From: Boswellia sacra
Lineage: Eukaryota > Streptophyta > Magnoliopsida > Sapindales > Burseraceae
Direction of reading: 5' to 3'
Length of the DNA stretch: 64,000 nucleotides
Assembly: GCA_013180625.2 (NCBI GenBank)
Contig: SNVD02013641.1
Location: 16,926-80,925 of the forward strand
Shown here one piece after another: positions 8,647-19,712 of this stretch. A program made the translations under genes and the position numbers. Numbering within the stretch: the stretch's first letter is position 1; each line of letters starts with the position of its first letter. Under the pieces are notes generated by a model. The model saw only the letters and a list, made by a program, of their open reading frames with translations, had not been told where the DNA came from and ran no database searches.

Positions 8647-10788
8647 TTACACCGGATCCTCTTGCTCCTCTTTCTTTTTGGCCATAAGGTCCTCTATCTC
8701 TTTCAACTTGTTGAGCAGCATCTCTTGGCGCTCTTTCTCTTCCGGCAAAGGCTCCGCGGGAGGAGTTCCACTCCCGCCTTCGTCAACGTCCTTTGGCGAT
8801 CCAATCTCCGCAGAAGACTGGGTTAATATACGTGATCTTTTACGGTCGGCATGTCGATGCATTTTCTTACTGACTTTGTTTGCAGGCTCGTCGCTGAAGA
8901 TACCAAGATTTGAATCCTCTGGGCCAGACTCCGACCACGAACTTTCACCTTCGTCGAAATCTTCGTACTCACGTTTGTACCGTCTGCCATCTGGCAGCGC
9001 AGTCCTCTGACTAGAATTGGTATATCTTTGATTCAGCGGACGAGACGCTGAGGCTGAACTTCTATGCGACAATGGTAGGGATGATTGGTGCCCTGTTGGG
9101 GGAAAAGGATGCGGAACACCGCCCATATGATGTAGCATTTGATCGCGTCGTTGAGTTTCTCTGGGAAGATTATTTCTATACATCCCTGCTCTTCCTGGTT
9201 GAAATGCAACATTTGTCGCATCAACTCTTTCGTATTTTCCTGTGTGTGGATGACCCCGATCGTTCCAAGGAGCTAACTCCAAAGCTAGTCGTTGTTTTCT
9301 TTCGTACATGGCTGATGATTGAGATGAATAACCAGGCGATGAATCTCTGAGTGCCGACGCGGAGCTTGTGTTTGGGATAGGCGGGACACCGGATGATTGA
9401 GGTTGCTTTCCACCAGGTGTTGGATAAGAATTCTGAGGCACTGAGGCTGGAGATACAGATTCGACTGGGTGCGCTGTTGATGAGGATGGAGGATACTGGC
9501 TGAACTGCTGGCGCCAGTGATGAGGTGGCATAGATTGAGGTCCCATAGGTGGCGGTGAATGGTGCGCCATATAGGGTGGAGGGTCGTACGGGCCATAGTT
9601 GTATGGATGTTGATTAACTGGTGAATAATGCCTTCCTGAGTGACTTGGATGCCTGTCAGCTGGACCCATGAGTGTTGGCGGAGGCCCACGAGGAGTAGTC
9701 ATCATTCTAGGCCCAGGAGGCATCCGGTTATCGTAAAAATCACCTGGACCAGGAGGATCGTCGATATGCTCGTAGTTACATCGGACGCCCCAGGTGCATT
9801 TGTTATCCACGGATGAGTAGAATTTGCATTTTGGCCTAGCTCTCCTCAAAGGTCCTACACTGCCGGGGCTTCCTCTCGGATACAAACCGGGTGAACCGGC
9901 CACTGTTTCCATGTTTGGAGGCATTCCAGGCAAAAGTGGACCCATACTCACATCATATTCCGGCGGGAATCTATAAGGATCATTGGGTGCAAAATGATGT
10001 GGAGGCCCAGGATAGTGCATATCTGGATGCGGCGGCGGTGCGTTAGGTGACATTTGCCTCCGATGATGTTGATTTGGGTTTGTCTGGTAGGATCTATGGC
10101 CTACTCTATTTGCACTGTAGTTTTGGTTGTTACTATGTGAAATCGACTCATGATGAAATCTTGGGTCACCATATGACTCTTTCATGAAGCCTCTGTTATT
10201 GTTGTCATCACTGTTAATATTAGGTATTCTATTATTTGTATCATCTGTTTGATTATTTTCGACGTCATCATCATCGTCGTCATCATCATCATCATCTTTG
10301 AGTTCTCCTTCTTCAAGTTCTTCATCACTATCGGCGCCCTCTGTTGCAGCCTTCTGAGGAGGTACTTGTGCTGGGCTATTTTCTGTTGTGACAGTTTCTT
10401 GCTCCGGCAGTGAAGGCTTGGATTGAGAGCATGGGGTCGTTTGTGAGTCCCCTCCAACTACTGTGGAATTAGTAACAAGATGCACAGATTGGTCAAGTTC
10501 GTTGTCGTTGTTATTGTTTGTCTCGATCAATGTCTGGCCATTCGTGTGCTCTGTTCTACTCTCGTCATGATTTTCTGATTCTGGCTCTCGGTGCTCACTG
10601 CTGTCCTGAGCTGCTTGCATGATACAATTTTGATCTACAGCACTGCTATTCTCGTGGTTTTCCTGCTCATCATCTTCTTCATCTCTGTCATAGTCATCTA
10701 CGTCCCTTTTGTTTGCTACAAATTTATCTGCGTACCTTTCGTCACCTGCATCATGGCTTGGATCTTCGATAGGTGCTCTCGCAGCCAT
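8647..10788 (-). CDS. ZC3H18: ZC3H18-like CCCH zinc-finger nuclear RNA-processing protein
   Basis: A 713-aa largely disordered protein with one CCCH finger near residues 320-342 (KCKFY...NKCTWGVRCNYEH); the CTWG core is typical of ZC3H18. An acidic run ELEEGELKDDDD with eleven consecutive Asp precedes it, matching the acidic block before the human finger. The C-terminus holds a short helix (EMLLNKLKEIEDLMAKKKEE) resembling the ZC3H18 tail. ZC3H18 links the nuclear cap-binding complex to the exosome-targeting NEXT complex. The middle is Pro/His/Tyr/Gly-rich. The gene is intronless and reads towards UNG, 81 nt from it. The family assignment rests on motifs, because the linkers are not conserved. 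Confidence 0.75.
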   Translation of the reverse strand: MAARAPIEDPSHDAGDERYADKFVANKRDVDDYDRDEEDDEQENHENSSAVDQNCIMQAAQDSSEHREPESENHDESRTEHTNGQTLIETNNNNDNELDQSVHLVTNSTVVGGDSQTTPCSQSKPSLPEQETVTTENSPAQVPPQKAATEGADSDEELEEGELKDDDDDDDDDDDVENNQTDDTNNRIPNINSDDNNNRGFMKESYGDPRFHHESISHSNNQNYSANRVGHRSYQTNPNQHHRRQMSPNAPPPHPDMHYPGPPHHFAPNDPYRFPPEYDVSMGPLLPGMPPNMETVAGSPGLYPRGSPGSVGPLRRARPKCKFYSSVDNKCTWGVRCNYEHIDDPPGPGDFYDNRMPPGPRMMTTPRGPPPTLMGPADRHPSHSGRHYSPVNQHPYNYGPYDPPPYMAHHSPPPMGPQSMPPHHWRQQFSQYPPSSSTAHPVESVSPASVPQNSYPTPGGKQPQSSGVPPIPNTSSASALRDSSPGYSSQSSAMYERKQRLALELAPWNDRGHPHTGKYERVDATNVAFQPGRAGMYRNNLPRETQRRDQMLHHMGGVPHPFPPTGHQSSLPLSHRSSASASRPLNQRYTNSSQRTALPDGRRYKREYEDFDEGESSWSESGPEDSNLGIFSDEPANKVSKKMHRHADRKRSRILTQSSAEIGSPKDVDEGGSGTPPAEPLPEEKERQEMLLNKLKEIEDLMAKKKEEQEDPV

Positions 10789-11831
10789 TGCAGTGATATT
10801 GTTAACAGGATCTGTTGAGACAGAATTGAGAATCTAACAAGAGTTTGGTGACACGGTGGGCATAAATATCCGGTGTATAGTTGTAATGTGGGTTTATCAG
10901 ATCGTGTGTCGTGTTTGAGTTTGGGCTCGGCTTTGCGAATGATTTCTCCGAGTTGACGTGTAAATGTCTTCGTGCATGAGCGAGTGCTTTGATGTGTCAA
11001 ATCGTTTCCATAATAAGGCTTTTCGGAATATAACCAGAAAAAATCGTGGAGTGGACTGGGTCTACTGTAGAGAGAGAAAATAGATAAATACAACAAGCGA
11101 AGAGCAAGCGACGCTGATAAACTGCTGTCTCGGTCGCTGGAATCAGAGACGCCGTCGGCGCAGTCGACGCTGCTCTCAGCCTGCGACGCCTGGCCACAAC
11201 AGTGCACTAATTCGTTATTTCGCTTCAACGGCAGACAGCGCGGCAGTGCGGCTTGGAGTCTGCTTCCCGAAGAGCTCGCGTGCCCGATGTGCACGAAACT
11301 CATGTGCGACCGCGACAGATTCTGGCGGAGATGCCGTGAACGAACGAACGAATGAACAGGCGAAAAAGAGCCAAATGCAAGCATGAATCACTCACACATG
11401 CAGACATGTTAGGGGCAACGCTAACATCACTCAGGCATAAACTCGACAATTGAACGAGCACTAAACGAGACAGAAATCTGCTGGCCCAGTCTAGGCTTGA
11501 CTCTTCAAAAAAGGCGGCACCAGACTGCTTGCCTCGATTTCCCGACCTGAGTTGTGTAAACTAACTCCATATCACCTATCCATGTTATACGACTCTCTGA
11601 TGGAGATCGCATGCGCGAATTTGCCAAGGTGGCCTTTCAAGCTGATATTGCAGAACGAGCTGTCACAAAACCCGCATCGACATATTCAGTCTTAAGTTGG
11701 CCTCCATCTGAATTAGTTGACACTTTTCTGATTATCATGAATCAATGATTGTATGAAAATTGTCGTACATTTATTGCATGATCTTTCGTTGTGGTATTGA
11801 GTCTAATTGTTGGAAGCTAAGCTCAGCATTG
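10789..11831. other. Gene-free region upstream of ZC3H18
   Basis: About 1 kb containing the 5' region of ZC3H18 and the 3' flank of the next minus-strand gene. An ORF of 222 codons here (10716-11384, minus) overlaps the ZC3H18 start and looks like chance. No repeats or RNA genes seen. Confidence 0.45.
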
Positions 11832-13583
11832 TTATCTGTAGAAGCTAGGCGGAAAGAAAGATGCGGCGTTGATCGATGATCTGGAATCGAGGCTGTGACC
11901 AGGTATACCAAACCTACTCATGGGATCGGCCATACCGGGAGGAATGCCTCCAAAATTGCTCGCTATCCTGTGTTCCATAGCATATCGGTCCAGGCTAGGG
12001 TGATTTACAAGAGAACTAGGGTTTCCACCACCAATTGCACTTCCAGGCCCCATGACTGCACCCAGGTTTCCCAGATGGTTGGGAGGGCCGGGTGGTGCAC
12101 CCATCATACTAGCAGTCGCGTAGCTCCTCGCAAACTCCATAAAACTTCTCTCCGTAGGTGATGGAACATAATTGGGCCCTTGACCCATGATGCTCAATGG
12201 GTTGTGCTCGAGTGCTGGATAGTGACCTAGTCTTCCTGCACCTAGCTGATTTAGGCCCATTCCAGGCGGGATAATGCTAGTTTGTCGACTAATTATCGTG
12301 TCAGTTATTGTATAGGGACTACTGAAGGGCGGATGTATAGATCCATGTGCCAAGAGGGAACTATGAGGGTTTTGTTGAGGTAAAGATGGGACAAAGGAAT
12401 GGTGCATCGGTGGCATATGCGTGTGCTGTGGAAGCAGATGTTGTCCATCACGGGGCTGTTGATACATTTGCGTGTTCAGATATTGCTGGAAGTAAGGATG
12501 TTGCGTATTCAAGCCCAATGGATCAGAGTGATTTTGAGCTGGTGCGGTTTGACCATGGCTGCTAGATCCGTTGTGAGGGTTGATTGGCATTGATGAAGGT
12601 GCACTAACTCGAACTTTGAATTCATTAAAGTAAGGATTCGGTGTAGGTATAGTGTTGTGACTATTAGCTTCTGGAACTGGCACTCTATGATAGAAGCTCG
12701 ATTCATTGGATGGGACTGAGGTAGTCTTGTTGGCTTGAATATCTTGTGCAAATCTATAAGTTCCCAAATCGGGCCCGCGCCTGATATTCGTTGCATCTTC
12801 TTCTATACTCCCCCGCGATTCCACATCTGATTGCCTCTTTCTTCTATGCTCTTGTTTGAGTCTGTCTTGCACTTGCATTAGGTGTCTCTCAGCTGCTGCC
12901 TTGGCTTCGATAGCTTCTTGAAGTACCATTTCTTCCGTGAGGCTTTTCTTGCTTGTAGATTGACTGTTGTCGTATAAGGACCCATTCGAGGGAGGAGGAT
13001 TGATTGTTGGCGCGCTCGGTTCATGATTATCCTTGACGACTTGAGCAGGTCTTCTTTGATAATCAACTGACGACGTATCGCTAGACGAGCTCTGGATCTC
13101 GGTCGCTTCTTGTACGCTGTGATTCCCAGACTTATTACGAGTTCTCTGATTCGTTACTTGAGTTGTTGCAATCTGATCATTGACCTCATCTTGCAGGTCT
13201 TCCCATGTTTTGAATGCGTTAATCCTGATTCCATCGATGAACGTTTCTTCATAACGTTTTCTGTCTCTCACCTTCGTGGAGTGGCCAGCATTCTTTCCAA
13301 CCTCCGAAGAGTTCCGCTTCTGATCGTTTTTTTTGTCCGTGTCGTTCGAGTGCGATAGGGTTCTAGTGTGCTCTTTATCACGCCTTGATGAACTATTGGC
13401 ATCCTTATGGATTGGTTGCTTTTTATTGTCAATGGTTGCTAGTTTTTTCGTCTGGGCTTTTGCACCGCAGGTTTGCGATGGGGGCGGTTGTGTCCCGCAA
13501 GCATCGCTCTTGTGTTTCTTTAAGTTACTAGGGTCGCGGTGGTCAGATGAATTCATGTTTAGAAACGTTGATTTTGAGATCAT
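11832..13583 (-). CDS. Disordered nuclear protein, possibly AUTS2/FBRSL1/Tay family
   Basis: A 583-aa intronless protein, unrecognised as a whole. The N-terminal 110 residues are Lys/Ser/Asp-rich with likely nuclear-localisation clusters. Residues 111-137 (EETFIDGIRINAF, KTWEDLQDEV) resemble the IDGF...SF.TFEALEKDV motif near the start of AUTS2 and FBRSL1. A predicted helix rich in Ala/Glu/Arg (about 213-250) follows. The second half is Pro/His/Gly/Met/Ser-rich with HTHMPP and GPPGPPN-type stretches, in keeping with the low-complexity half of AUTS2-type proteins, which act with Polycomb PRC1 and in transcription. The assignment is weak: the motif is short and I cannot align the AUTS2 core domain. 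The coding frame itself is well supported by length and composition. Confidence 0.6.
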   Translation of the reverse strand: MISKSTFLNMNSSDHRDPSNLKKHKSDACGTQPPPSQTCGAKAQTKKLATIDNKKQPIHKDANSSSRRDKEHTRTLSHSNDTDKKNDQKRNSSEVGKNAGHSTKVRDRKRYEETFIDGIRINAFKTWEDLQDEVNDQIATTQVTNQRTRNKSGNHSVQEATEIQSSSSDTSSVDYQRRPAQVVKDNHEPSAPTINPPPSNGSLYDNSQSTSKKSLTEEMVLQEAIEAKAAAERHLMQVQDRLKQEHRRKRQSDVESRGSIEEDATNIRRGPDLGTYRFAQDIQANKTTSVPSNESSFYHRVPVPEANSHNTIPTPNPYFNEFKVRVSAPSSMPINPHNGSSSHGQTAPAQNHSDPLGLNTQHPYFQQYLNTQMYQQPRDGQHLLPQHTHMPPMHHSFVPSLPQQNPHSSLLAHGSIHPPFSSPYTITDTIISRQTSIIPPGMGLNQLGAGRLGHYPALEHNPLSIMGQGPNYVPSPTERSFMEFARSYATASMMGAPPGPPNHLGNLGAVMGPGSAIGGGNPSSLVNHPSLDRYAMEHRIASNFGGIPPGMADPMSRFGIPGHSLDSRSSINAASFFPPSFYR

Positions 13584-14773
13584 TTCTAGGATAAAAGTGC
13601 CAATATCAGCGAATTCTATGGTGGCAGTTATGGTGTCGAATTGTATTATAGGAATTTTTTAGTTGTTTTGCATGATAATAAATCAGGGGAACAAGTCGTT
13701 GAAGTAATCTGGGGAATCCTTCAAGTTTGCTTATGTTTTCCTGGTGAATTGATCCCCTGATGCAAGTGAGAGTTTACGAGATGGAAGAGACCAATGTCTG
13801 GAGAGGATTGCGTAGTTCATTCACATGATGATGTTATTGTTGACATTATTGCTGCAGATGCAAGCACTCTAACTAGATCGGTGTCAAAGAGTATAGACAC
13901 ACCCTCCATTCGTAGTCTGAAGTTACTTAGAACGACCAATGTGATAATGGATACGCATGGACACAAAGTCATATGTGATGGAACGGAGAAGCTGTGAGAG
14001 AAGAAGATAAATAATGTGAAGTGAAGATAAGTTTTGCAGGCCTTGAGGGGATGTTTGTTACGCGAACAAGGAAGTGGCGCCTGAGTTTTTTCTGCGCACT
14101 GGACAAATGCATAGGAAGAGCAGCGCACATACGGACTGATCGAGACTGAGAAAACCCGCGAGCTTACTGTGTGTGCGTTCGTCCATTGGTTTCCGTCGGG
14201 ATGATATAACCAAGGGCTCCTTTGTCCAAGTTATCGTGGTTTTCCCGAAGCTGTTGGCGGGATAGCTTGATGCGTTCCGATGCCAGTGTTCCGGTTGGCT
14301 AATCAAATTGACTGTCTCGGAAGATCTCCATGGAATCACCATAATGCTCGAGTGATCGAACTTTGTCGAGGATGCATCGTTATGAATTCAGCGAGGACCA
14401 GAAAAATCTCGCCACAGAAAAAAAACTCGCAGGCTAGTCTGTCTGCAGAACCTGGAAAAAGGTCCTCATTCCTGCGCGCAACAAATAATTCAACACATGT
14501 GGTAACAGCGTTTTCTTTTCACCGAAATCCCAACTTTCACTGGTCATCTTGTGATAAAACACCTCCTCTTGCTAGGTCAATTTCAAACTGTTGATTTGAG
14601 ATTAGAAGTCATTTCGTGCAGACCACAAGAAACTTTCATTCTTGTACCGGATACATCGACGCTATACTATACATATTTAATCTCTAGGAAATACTTGACG
14701 TCAATTATACTACAGGCGTGGTAGATAAATATTTATTGCGAATTTGCAACTAGACTAACTGACGTATACAAGT
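13584..14773. other. Bidirectional promoter region before ZC3H15
   Basis: About 1.2 kb between two divergent genes. Several short ORFs look like chance. AT-rich just upstream of the ZC3H15 ATG. No RNA gene or repeat recognised. Confidence 0.45.
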
Positions 14774-15982
14774 ATGCCACCTCCAAAGAAGGCACCCAAC
14801 AAGGAGAGCAAGAAGACGGTTGAGAAGAAGAAAGAGAAGATCGTGGAGGACAAAACATTCGGTTTGAAGAATAAGAAGGGGGCCAAGACTCAAAAATTCA
14901 TCCAGCAGGTGCAAAAACAGGTCAAGGGTAACCTAGGAGGCAAGAGTGATCAGCCCAAGATCAGTAAGAAAGAAGAAAAGCTCAAAGAGTTAGAAGAGCT
15001 GAATGCCATCTTTCGTCCGGTCACAACCCAAAAAGTCGCCAAAGGAGTTGATCCAAAGTCCGTGCTGTGCGCCTTTTTCAAGCAAGGACAATGTACGAAA
15101 GGCGACAAGTGCAAGTTCTCTCATGACCTCAAGGTGGAAAAACGTTCTGAGAAGAAAAGTGTCTATGTGGACATGCGTGATGAGAAGGATGGAGGGATGG
15201 AAAATTGGGACGAGCAAACACTGCGAGATGCAGTCGAAAAGAAGCATGGTGCCGCAAATAAGACCAAGCCTCCTACAGATATCATCTGTAAATATTTCCT
15301 CGAAGCCCTCGAGCAGAATAAGTACGGCTGGTTTTGGGATTGCCCCAATGGAGGCGTAAAGTGTCACTACAGACATGCATTGCCTCCAGGGTTCGTTCTC
15401 CAAAAAGACAAGAAGAAGGCTGAAAACAAGCCATCTATCGGCATGGAAGAACTGGTTGAGGTTGAACGAAGCAAGTTGCCACATGACCTACCTAAGCTTA
15501 CCCTCGAGTCGTTCTTACAATGGAAGAAGCGGAAGATCGACGAGAGAAAAGCACAAGCAGCCCAGGAAGAAGCTAAAAAGAAGGCTGAGTACAAGGCTGG
15601 TAGAAATATCGGTCTCAGTGGTCGAGATATGTTCACATTCAATCCAGAGCTAGCCCAAGATAGTGCTTACGATGAAGGAGAGGTAGCATTCGATGATTAC
15701 ACCCGTGATAGTGATGACGAGGATGCATCGCCTGGTAAAGTAAAGGAGTTACGTCTCGACGATTTAGCTTCTCTCGCTCAAGAGGCTACATCGGCAGCCG
15801 GAACCCAGGCCGACGCCAAAAGGACTTTCCAAACCACAATTGTCGAGGATCCAGAACCTCCTCACGAAACACAGAGTGAGCAAGCAGAAATGAAGGATGA
15901 AGTTGATTTGTCAGCATTGAATGATCAGGATGTCGACAAACTAATGCAGAACCTTGATATTGATGAGCTGGTTGAATCTTGA
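14774..15982 (+). CDS. ZC3H15: ZC3H15 (DRG family-regulatory protein 1)
   Basis: Highly recognisable, 402 aa. A basic N-terminus [14 protein letters not shown] is followed by [15 protein letters not shown] and two CCCH fingers: Cys99-His117 ([19 protein letters not shown]) and Cys172-His201 (CKYF...[12 protein letters not shown]). Next comes the DFRP domain (residues about 225-300, [20 protein letters not shown]). It partners and stabilises the translational GTPase DRG1 on ribosomes in the cytoplasm. The C-terminus is acidic. Poly(A) signal AATAAA at 15989-15994, only 6 nt after the stop. Converges with the 62-aa gene to the right. Confidence 0.95.
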   Translation: MPPPKKAPNKESKKTVEKKKEKIVEDKTFGLKNKKGAKTQKFIQQVQKQVKGNLGGKSDQPKISKKEEKLKELEELNAIFRPVTTQKVAKGVDPKSVLCAFFKQGQCTKGDKCKFSHDLKVEKRSEKKSVYVDMRDEKDGGMENWDEQTLRDAVEKKHGAANKTKPPTDIICKYFLEALEQNKYGWFWDCPNGGVKCHYRHALPPGFVLQKDKKKAENKPSIGMEELVEVERSKLPHDLPKLTLESFLQWKKRKIDERKAQAAQEEAKKKAEYKAGRNIGLSGRDMFTFNPELAQDSAYDEGEVAFDDYTRDSDDEDASPGKVKELRLDDLASLAQEATSAAGTQADAKRTFQTTIVEDPEPPHETQSEQAEMKDEVDLSALNDQDVDKLMQNLDIDELVES

Positions 15983-16084
15983 GTGTGAAATAAATACATG
16001 CGCTATCGTCAGCCTCAACACCTGCTAGTTCTGTGAACATAGTAAGATTGAAGTTTATTTTGGCCTGGGTGGTCAGCTCATCTT

Positions 16085-16273
16085 TCACTTCTTTTTGCTC
16101 GGGATGGCTTGTTTCCTCGCGAGTCTCTTGTTTTTCTTCGTTTTGTCCTTCTTAGCGAAGACAGTGTTGAGCCCAAAGAAGTAGATCAGCCCGACGATGC
16201 AAGCAACGCCGAAGACCGAGATGAGGAGGTAGAGGGGGTTGTAGAATTGGCCAAAGTCAATTGGTTGCACCAT
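16085..16273 (-). CDS. 62-aa single-pass membrane protein, unrecognised
   Basis: Not assigned to a family. It has a short N-terminus (MVQPIDFGQFYNP), one hydrophobic helix at about 14-35 (LYLLISVFGVACIVGLIYFF) and a strongly basic tail (KKDKTKKNKRLARK, ending SKKK). This layout suggests a small tail-exposed ER or Golgi membrane protein. ATG at 16273 with an AATAAA (minus) at 16056-16061, 24 nt after the stop, supports a real short transcript unit. It sits tail-to-tail with ZC3H15, about 100 bp apart. Confidence 0.62.
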   Translation of the reverse strand: MVQPIDFGQFYNPLYLLISVFGVACIVGLIYFFGLNTVFAKKDKTKKNKRLARKQAIPSKKK

Positions 16274-18567
16274 CTTGTTTGATTGATGACGGGTTTTTTC
16301 TTCGAGAACTTGATTGGGTGCTGTGGAGGTGGGTGTCGGAACCTGGTTGTTATTTCACGTCAGTTGATTGTGCTACTCTATGAAAAATATATGCTATCGT
16401 TCGCCTGATGATGTCGAGCAGCAGATTGGTTTCTGTCAGACGGTTGTCAGAAGGGTTTTGATCGGGGTAGCTGAATTAATAGAGATGCAAAATGATTGCA
16501 AGAATTACTCGGGGGCTATCCGGGATCAGCGAGTGGAATGGTGGAAGTGGATGTGGAGCACTATGAGCAATCGCGTCTAGTGTATGTTAAAAGTTATGTC
16601 AACTCAGCGTTAAAATGAGCTGGCAGCTTCCTTTTTGGCCGCGATCGTCGCAGTAGTCGACGTCGTCGTCCTCGTTCGGCGGCAGTCTTCGTGGTGGTGG
16701 TTGTGGTAGTGTTGGCGGTAGTGCACTTCGGCGCCAGCCACTGCGCTAGCCCAATGATTCACGACGACATTCAGAGCTGCGGCCATCGCGGTGGCTGGCG
16801 GCCGAGCGCTGGCCTAATGTCAGGCGGCCGCGCTGCAGACATACGCGCCCATTGCACCGAACACGAATCCTCCACGTCGGTCTGTGAACATGCCGCTGAC
16901 TTACAGCTCCAGGCGCTAGCGGGGACCACGTCTAAAAGGCGCGCACAGAACTCGTACACAATTTCGTGCCTGCCATCCTGGCCCGTGTCGGCCGCTTGAG
17001 CCTGGGCCGAGTTGGAGCGAGCCCTCTGAGGCCGTTAAAGAGGCCCATCTTGAAGGTTTCAGGTTGATCTAATGGAAACAGCCAGCAGATTTGCCCTCCC
17101 TCGAACTCCTGTGATCTCGACCCACATTACCAGAAACCCAACCAGGAGCCCGACTTGTTGCGTGAGCTCCACTCAGCTCTCTAACCTATGCCTCTAGTCT
17201 GTTGTGATCATCCACACATCTCACCTCTTTCTCAGGTAGATCCGCATCGATGGTGACGGTCCAAGACCTCGACACTTGTTCTCTGATAGATTGCGATCTC
17301 AATCTGGTTCCTATCGGCATCATCACGAAACCAAATGCACCGCGCCGGCATCGCCATGGCCCAGGTTGGTATGAGTCAAGGCAAACATTCTGTTTCGTGA
17401 CTTGCTCAAGGGCTGCGCCTCTTATCATGAGGCAGATTTGGTCGCGTGGACCGAGTCCATCAGCCCAAAAACAGTGTTTCTCTTATGCCATCGGCGCCCA
17501 AAGAGAGACCTGAAAGTAGCCACCGATGGCGAAAATGAGTTCCAGTGCTCGTGGTGAGCCTTGTTCTTCTCGGGCTCTTTTTTACGGTGCGGGCCAACAA
17601 GCATTCTTACCACTGTCGGCACCACTCTGCCTCTGCAGAGGACTGCATCATTGTGGCCATCCCAATGCCGCGACTCGGCCGGGCTGTCCCTCCTGAGGGA
17701 GGGCCTGAGTTCTGACGCATCGAAGCCGTCGCGCTCGACCATCTTCGGTCCTTCACATCTTCCGCCCCCACCAGCACCCCTCACGCGATCGGATCCTCGC
17801 CCCGGGTCCGAGCTCTTTTACTCGGACCCGGACAGTTCCAGCGCGCCATGGTCACCACTGGTTTGGCTTCAGTCTCCGCTCCGACCATCCCTGAGGGCGA
17901 TGGTTTGTCCATCTTCGGCCAACTAGTGCAAGATTCTGCTCGGCCTCCGACCAAAGCCAAGTTCTGCATCGCCAAGCATCGCTGCGGACGATGTGGTGTT
18001 GTTGATGGTGCTGATGGTGCTGCTGATGATGCTGGCCCCACGCCTAAGGCATAGCACAGCTGCCAGGTTGAACCTTCTGATCCAGGGCCGGAGCTATTGC
18101 TTCTTCTGGGCCGACGCGCGCATCTCACTCGTTCGCGGGTGTGAAAGTTGAGTCTCCCTTCGCCGCATTGTCCACTTAACCACTTGTGGCCGGCTCTTTG
18201 GTTCGCACGACACGAATGAAAATCTGTGCCCAATGCAGCGGCACCAAAATTTAACTCTCAGATGCATTAGTCTCAGAGAAAATTCGCCACAAATTTAGCA
18301 CATAACATAGACACAGCGACACTCAGAGGCGCTTGCTTGGACAATCATTGTCTGGTTCATATCCCAAATCATATTGTCATGCCTATTTCTATCTGTCTTT
18401 CAAAAATTATCTGTTGATTTACTTCAGAATCAAGCCAACACGCGCACCAACTCGCACTAGCCCTCAACCGCAACAGTAGCGCACCTCCCACTTCCACCAA
18501 AAACACCACGGGCCGAAAGAGAAGCACCATAGTTTCATCAAATGATTGAAAACTTTCCTTGATCACC
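16274..18567. other. 2.3-kb GC-rich gene-free region upstream of the SH3 gene
   Basis: Contains GTG/GGC-rich stretches (16690-16740 and around 17995-18030) and several long overlapping ORFs on both strands, as expected by chance in GC-rich DNA. Probably promoters for the 62-aa gene and the SH3 gene, possibly an untranslated exon. Nothing definite recognised. Confidence 0.4.
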
Positions 18568-19638
18568 ATGGCCCTCGACAGATTCTTTTGTCCCATCAAG
18601 TCGAACAAATCTAACAGAAAAACAAATGCAGCCATACACCATCAAGCAACTCGACAGGAAACGGATTCCATCCAGCCGCAGATGGATGCGCCAAACTATC
18701 GAACTGAACATAGGACACCGCCGAACAATTCTGTCACACAATTCAACAATACACCATACAGATATGTGAAGCACGATTTTGAGGCCGTTCAGCATGATGA
18801 AGTGTCCGTCAATGCGGGTGATATTGTCCTCTATGAGTTCTCAGATTTTCTAGATGGAAAAAAGTGGTCCCATGTTACGTGCATCGGCAAAGTCGGCACG
18901 GGTTTCGTTCCTAGTGAGATACTCACCACAGAGAAGAGGTCTTCGCAAAGTGTCAAGAAGAAGTTGCCTAGATCTATGGGAGATCCCAGCCCAGTTGATC
19001 ACCCTCATGCGCCCACGCGTACCCAGTGCACTAGCGACAAGACTTGTCCCTCAAACGGAGGCAGTATTAAACTGCAGCACCATCAAAACCATCAGCATCT
19101 CAATAACCATCCGATGAAAGCCGAGTGGATGCAACAGTTCCCGATGCCACCTAATTCCTTCCAGGACAGTGCTGGCTTTCAGACATTCCAGAAGTACCCC
19201 GTCTTCAGCACACTGAGTCCACCAGCCTACTACAATCTCGATCAAACTTCCGGTGGTGCGGTCCCTCCTCCCCTACCTATACAGTATGGCAGATTCTGTC
19301 GTCCCTTCCCCATATTATACTGTGACCAATACATGGTTATGCATAATTTTGTAGCGCGGGAGGAGGGCGATTTAAATGTGCAGCCGGGAGAAGTTGTATC
19401 GGTGTTGAATAAGGACGATGACAATTGGTACTGGGTCCGTCGGAATGAAGATCGTGGCGAGGGATTTGTGCCAGCAAGATTCATTGTCCCCTACGAGCAA
19501 GTTCAGTCGGTACTTGAAAAGGGGAATTCAACCGTGACGATGAAATCATCTAACCACATACAGCACACGTATATGAATCATAGACCTGATAGGGAGAGCC
19601 TCCAAACTGATCAACAATCATCGCTCTTTCCCACATAA
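18568..19638 (+). CDS. Dlish: Dlish/Vamana-like SH3 protein with two SH3 domains
   Basis: 356 aa from the ATG at 18568, giving MALDRFFCPIK. The preceding in-frame codon sometimes taken as a start is TTG. Two SH3 domains are clear: about 65-119 (YVKHDFEA, WSHV, TGFVPSEIL) and 255-308 (YMVMHNFVAREEGDL, DDDNWYWV, GEGFVPARFI). From memory, insect Dlish (Dachs ligand with SH3s) has the same cysteine-containing N-terminus, the linker VKKKLPR (seen here at about 129-135) and a nearly identical second SH3. Dlish sits at the cell cortex, is palmitoylated, and links Fat/Dachsous signalling to the myosin Dachs, feeding into Hippo. The third, C-terminal SH3 of insect Dlish is missing: the frame stops about 47 residues after SH3-2. 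The linker is His/Pro/Gln-rich. Confidence 0.72.
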   Translation: MALDRFFCPIKSNKSNRKTNAAIHHQATRQETDSIQPQMDAPNYRTEHRTPPNNSVTQFNNTPYRYVKHDFEAVQHDEVSVNAGDIVLYEFSDFLDGKKWSHVTCIGKVGTGFVPSEILTTEKRSSQSVKKKLPRSMGDPSPVDHPHAPTRTQCTSDKTCPSNGGSIKLQHHQNHQHLNNHPMKAEWMQQFPMPPNSFQDSAGFQTFQKYPVFSTLSPPAYYNLDQTSGGAVPPPLPIQYGRFCRPFPILYCDQYMVMHNFVAREEGDLNVQPGEVVSVLNKDDDNWYWVRRNEDRGEGFVPARFIVPYEQVQSVLEKGNSTVTMKSSNHIQHTYMNHRPDRESLQTDQQSSLFPT

Positions 19639-19712
19639 CACCTCAACAGAGAGAATTTATAATCTCGAAGTAAAACTTAGTCTAGCAGTTTTTTCACTCT
19701 GCACTTTTTTAT

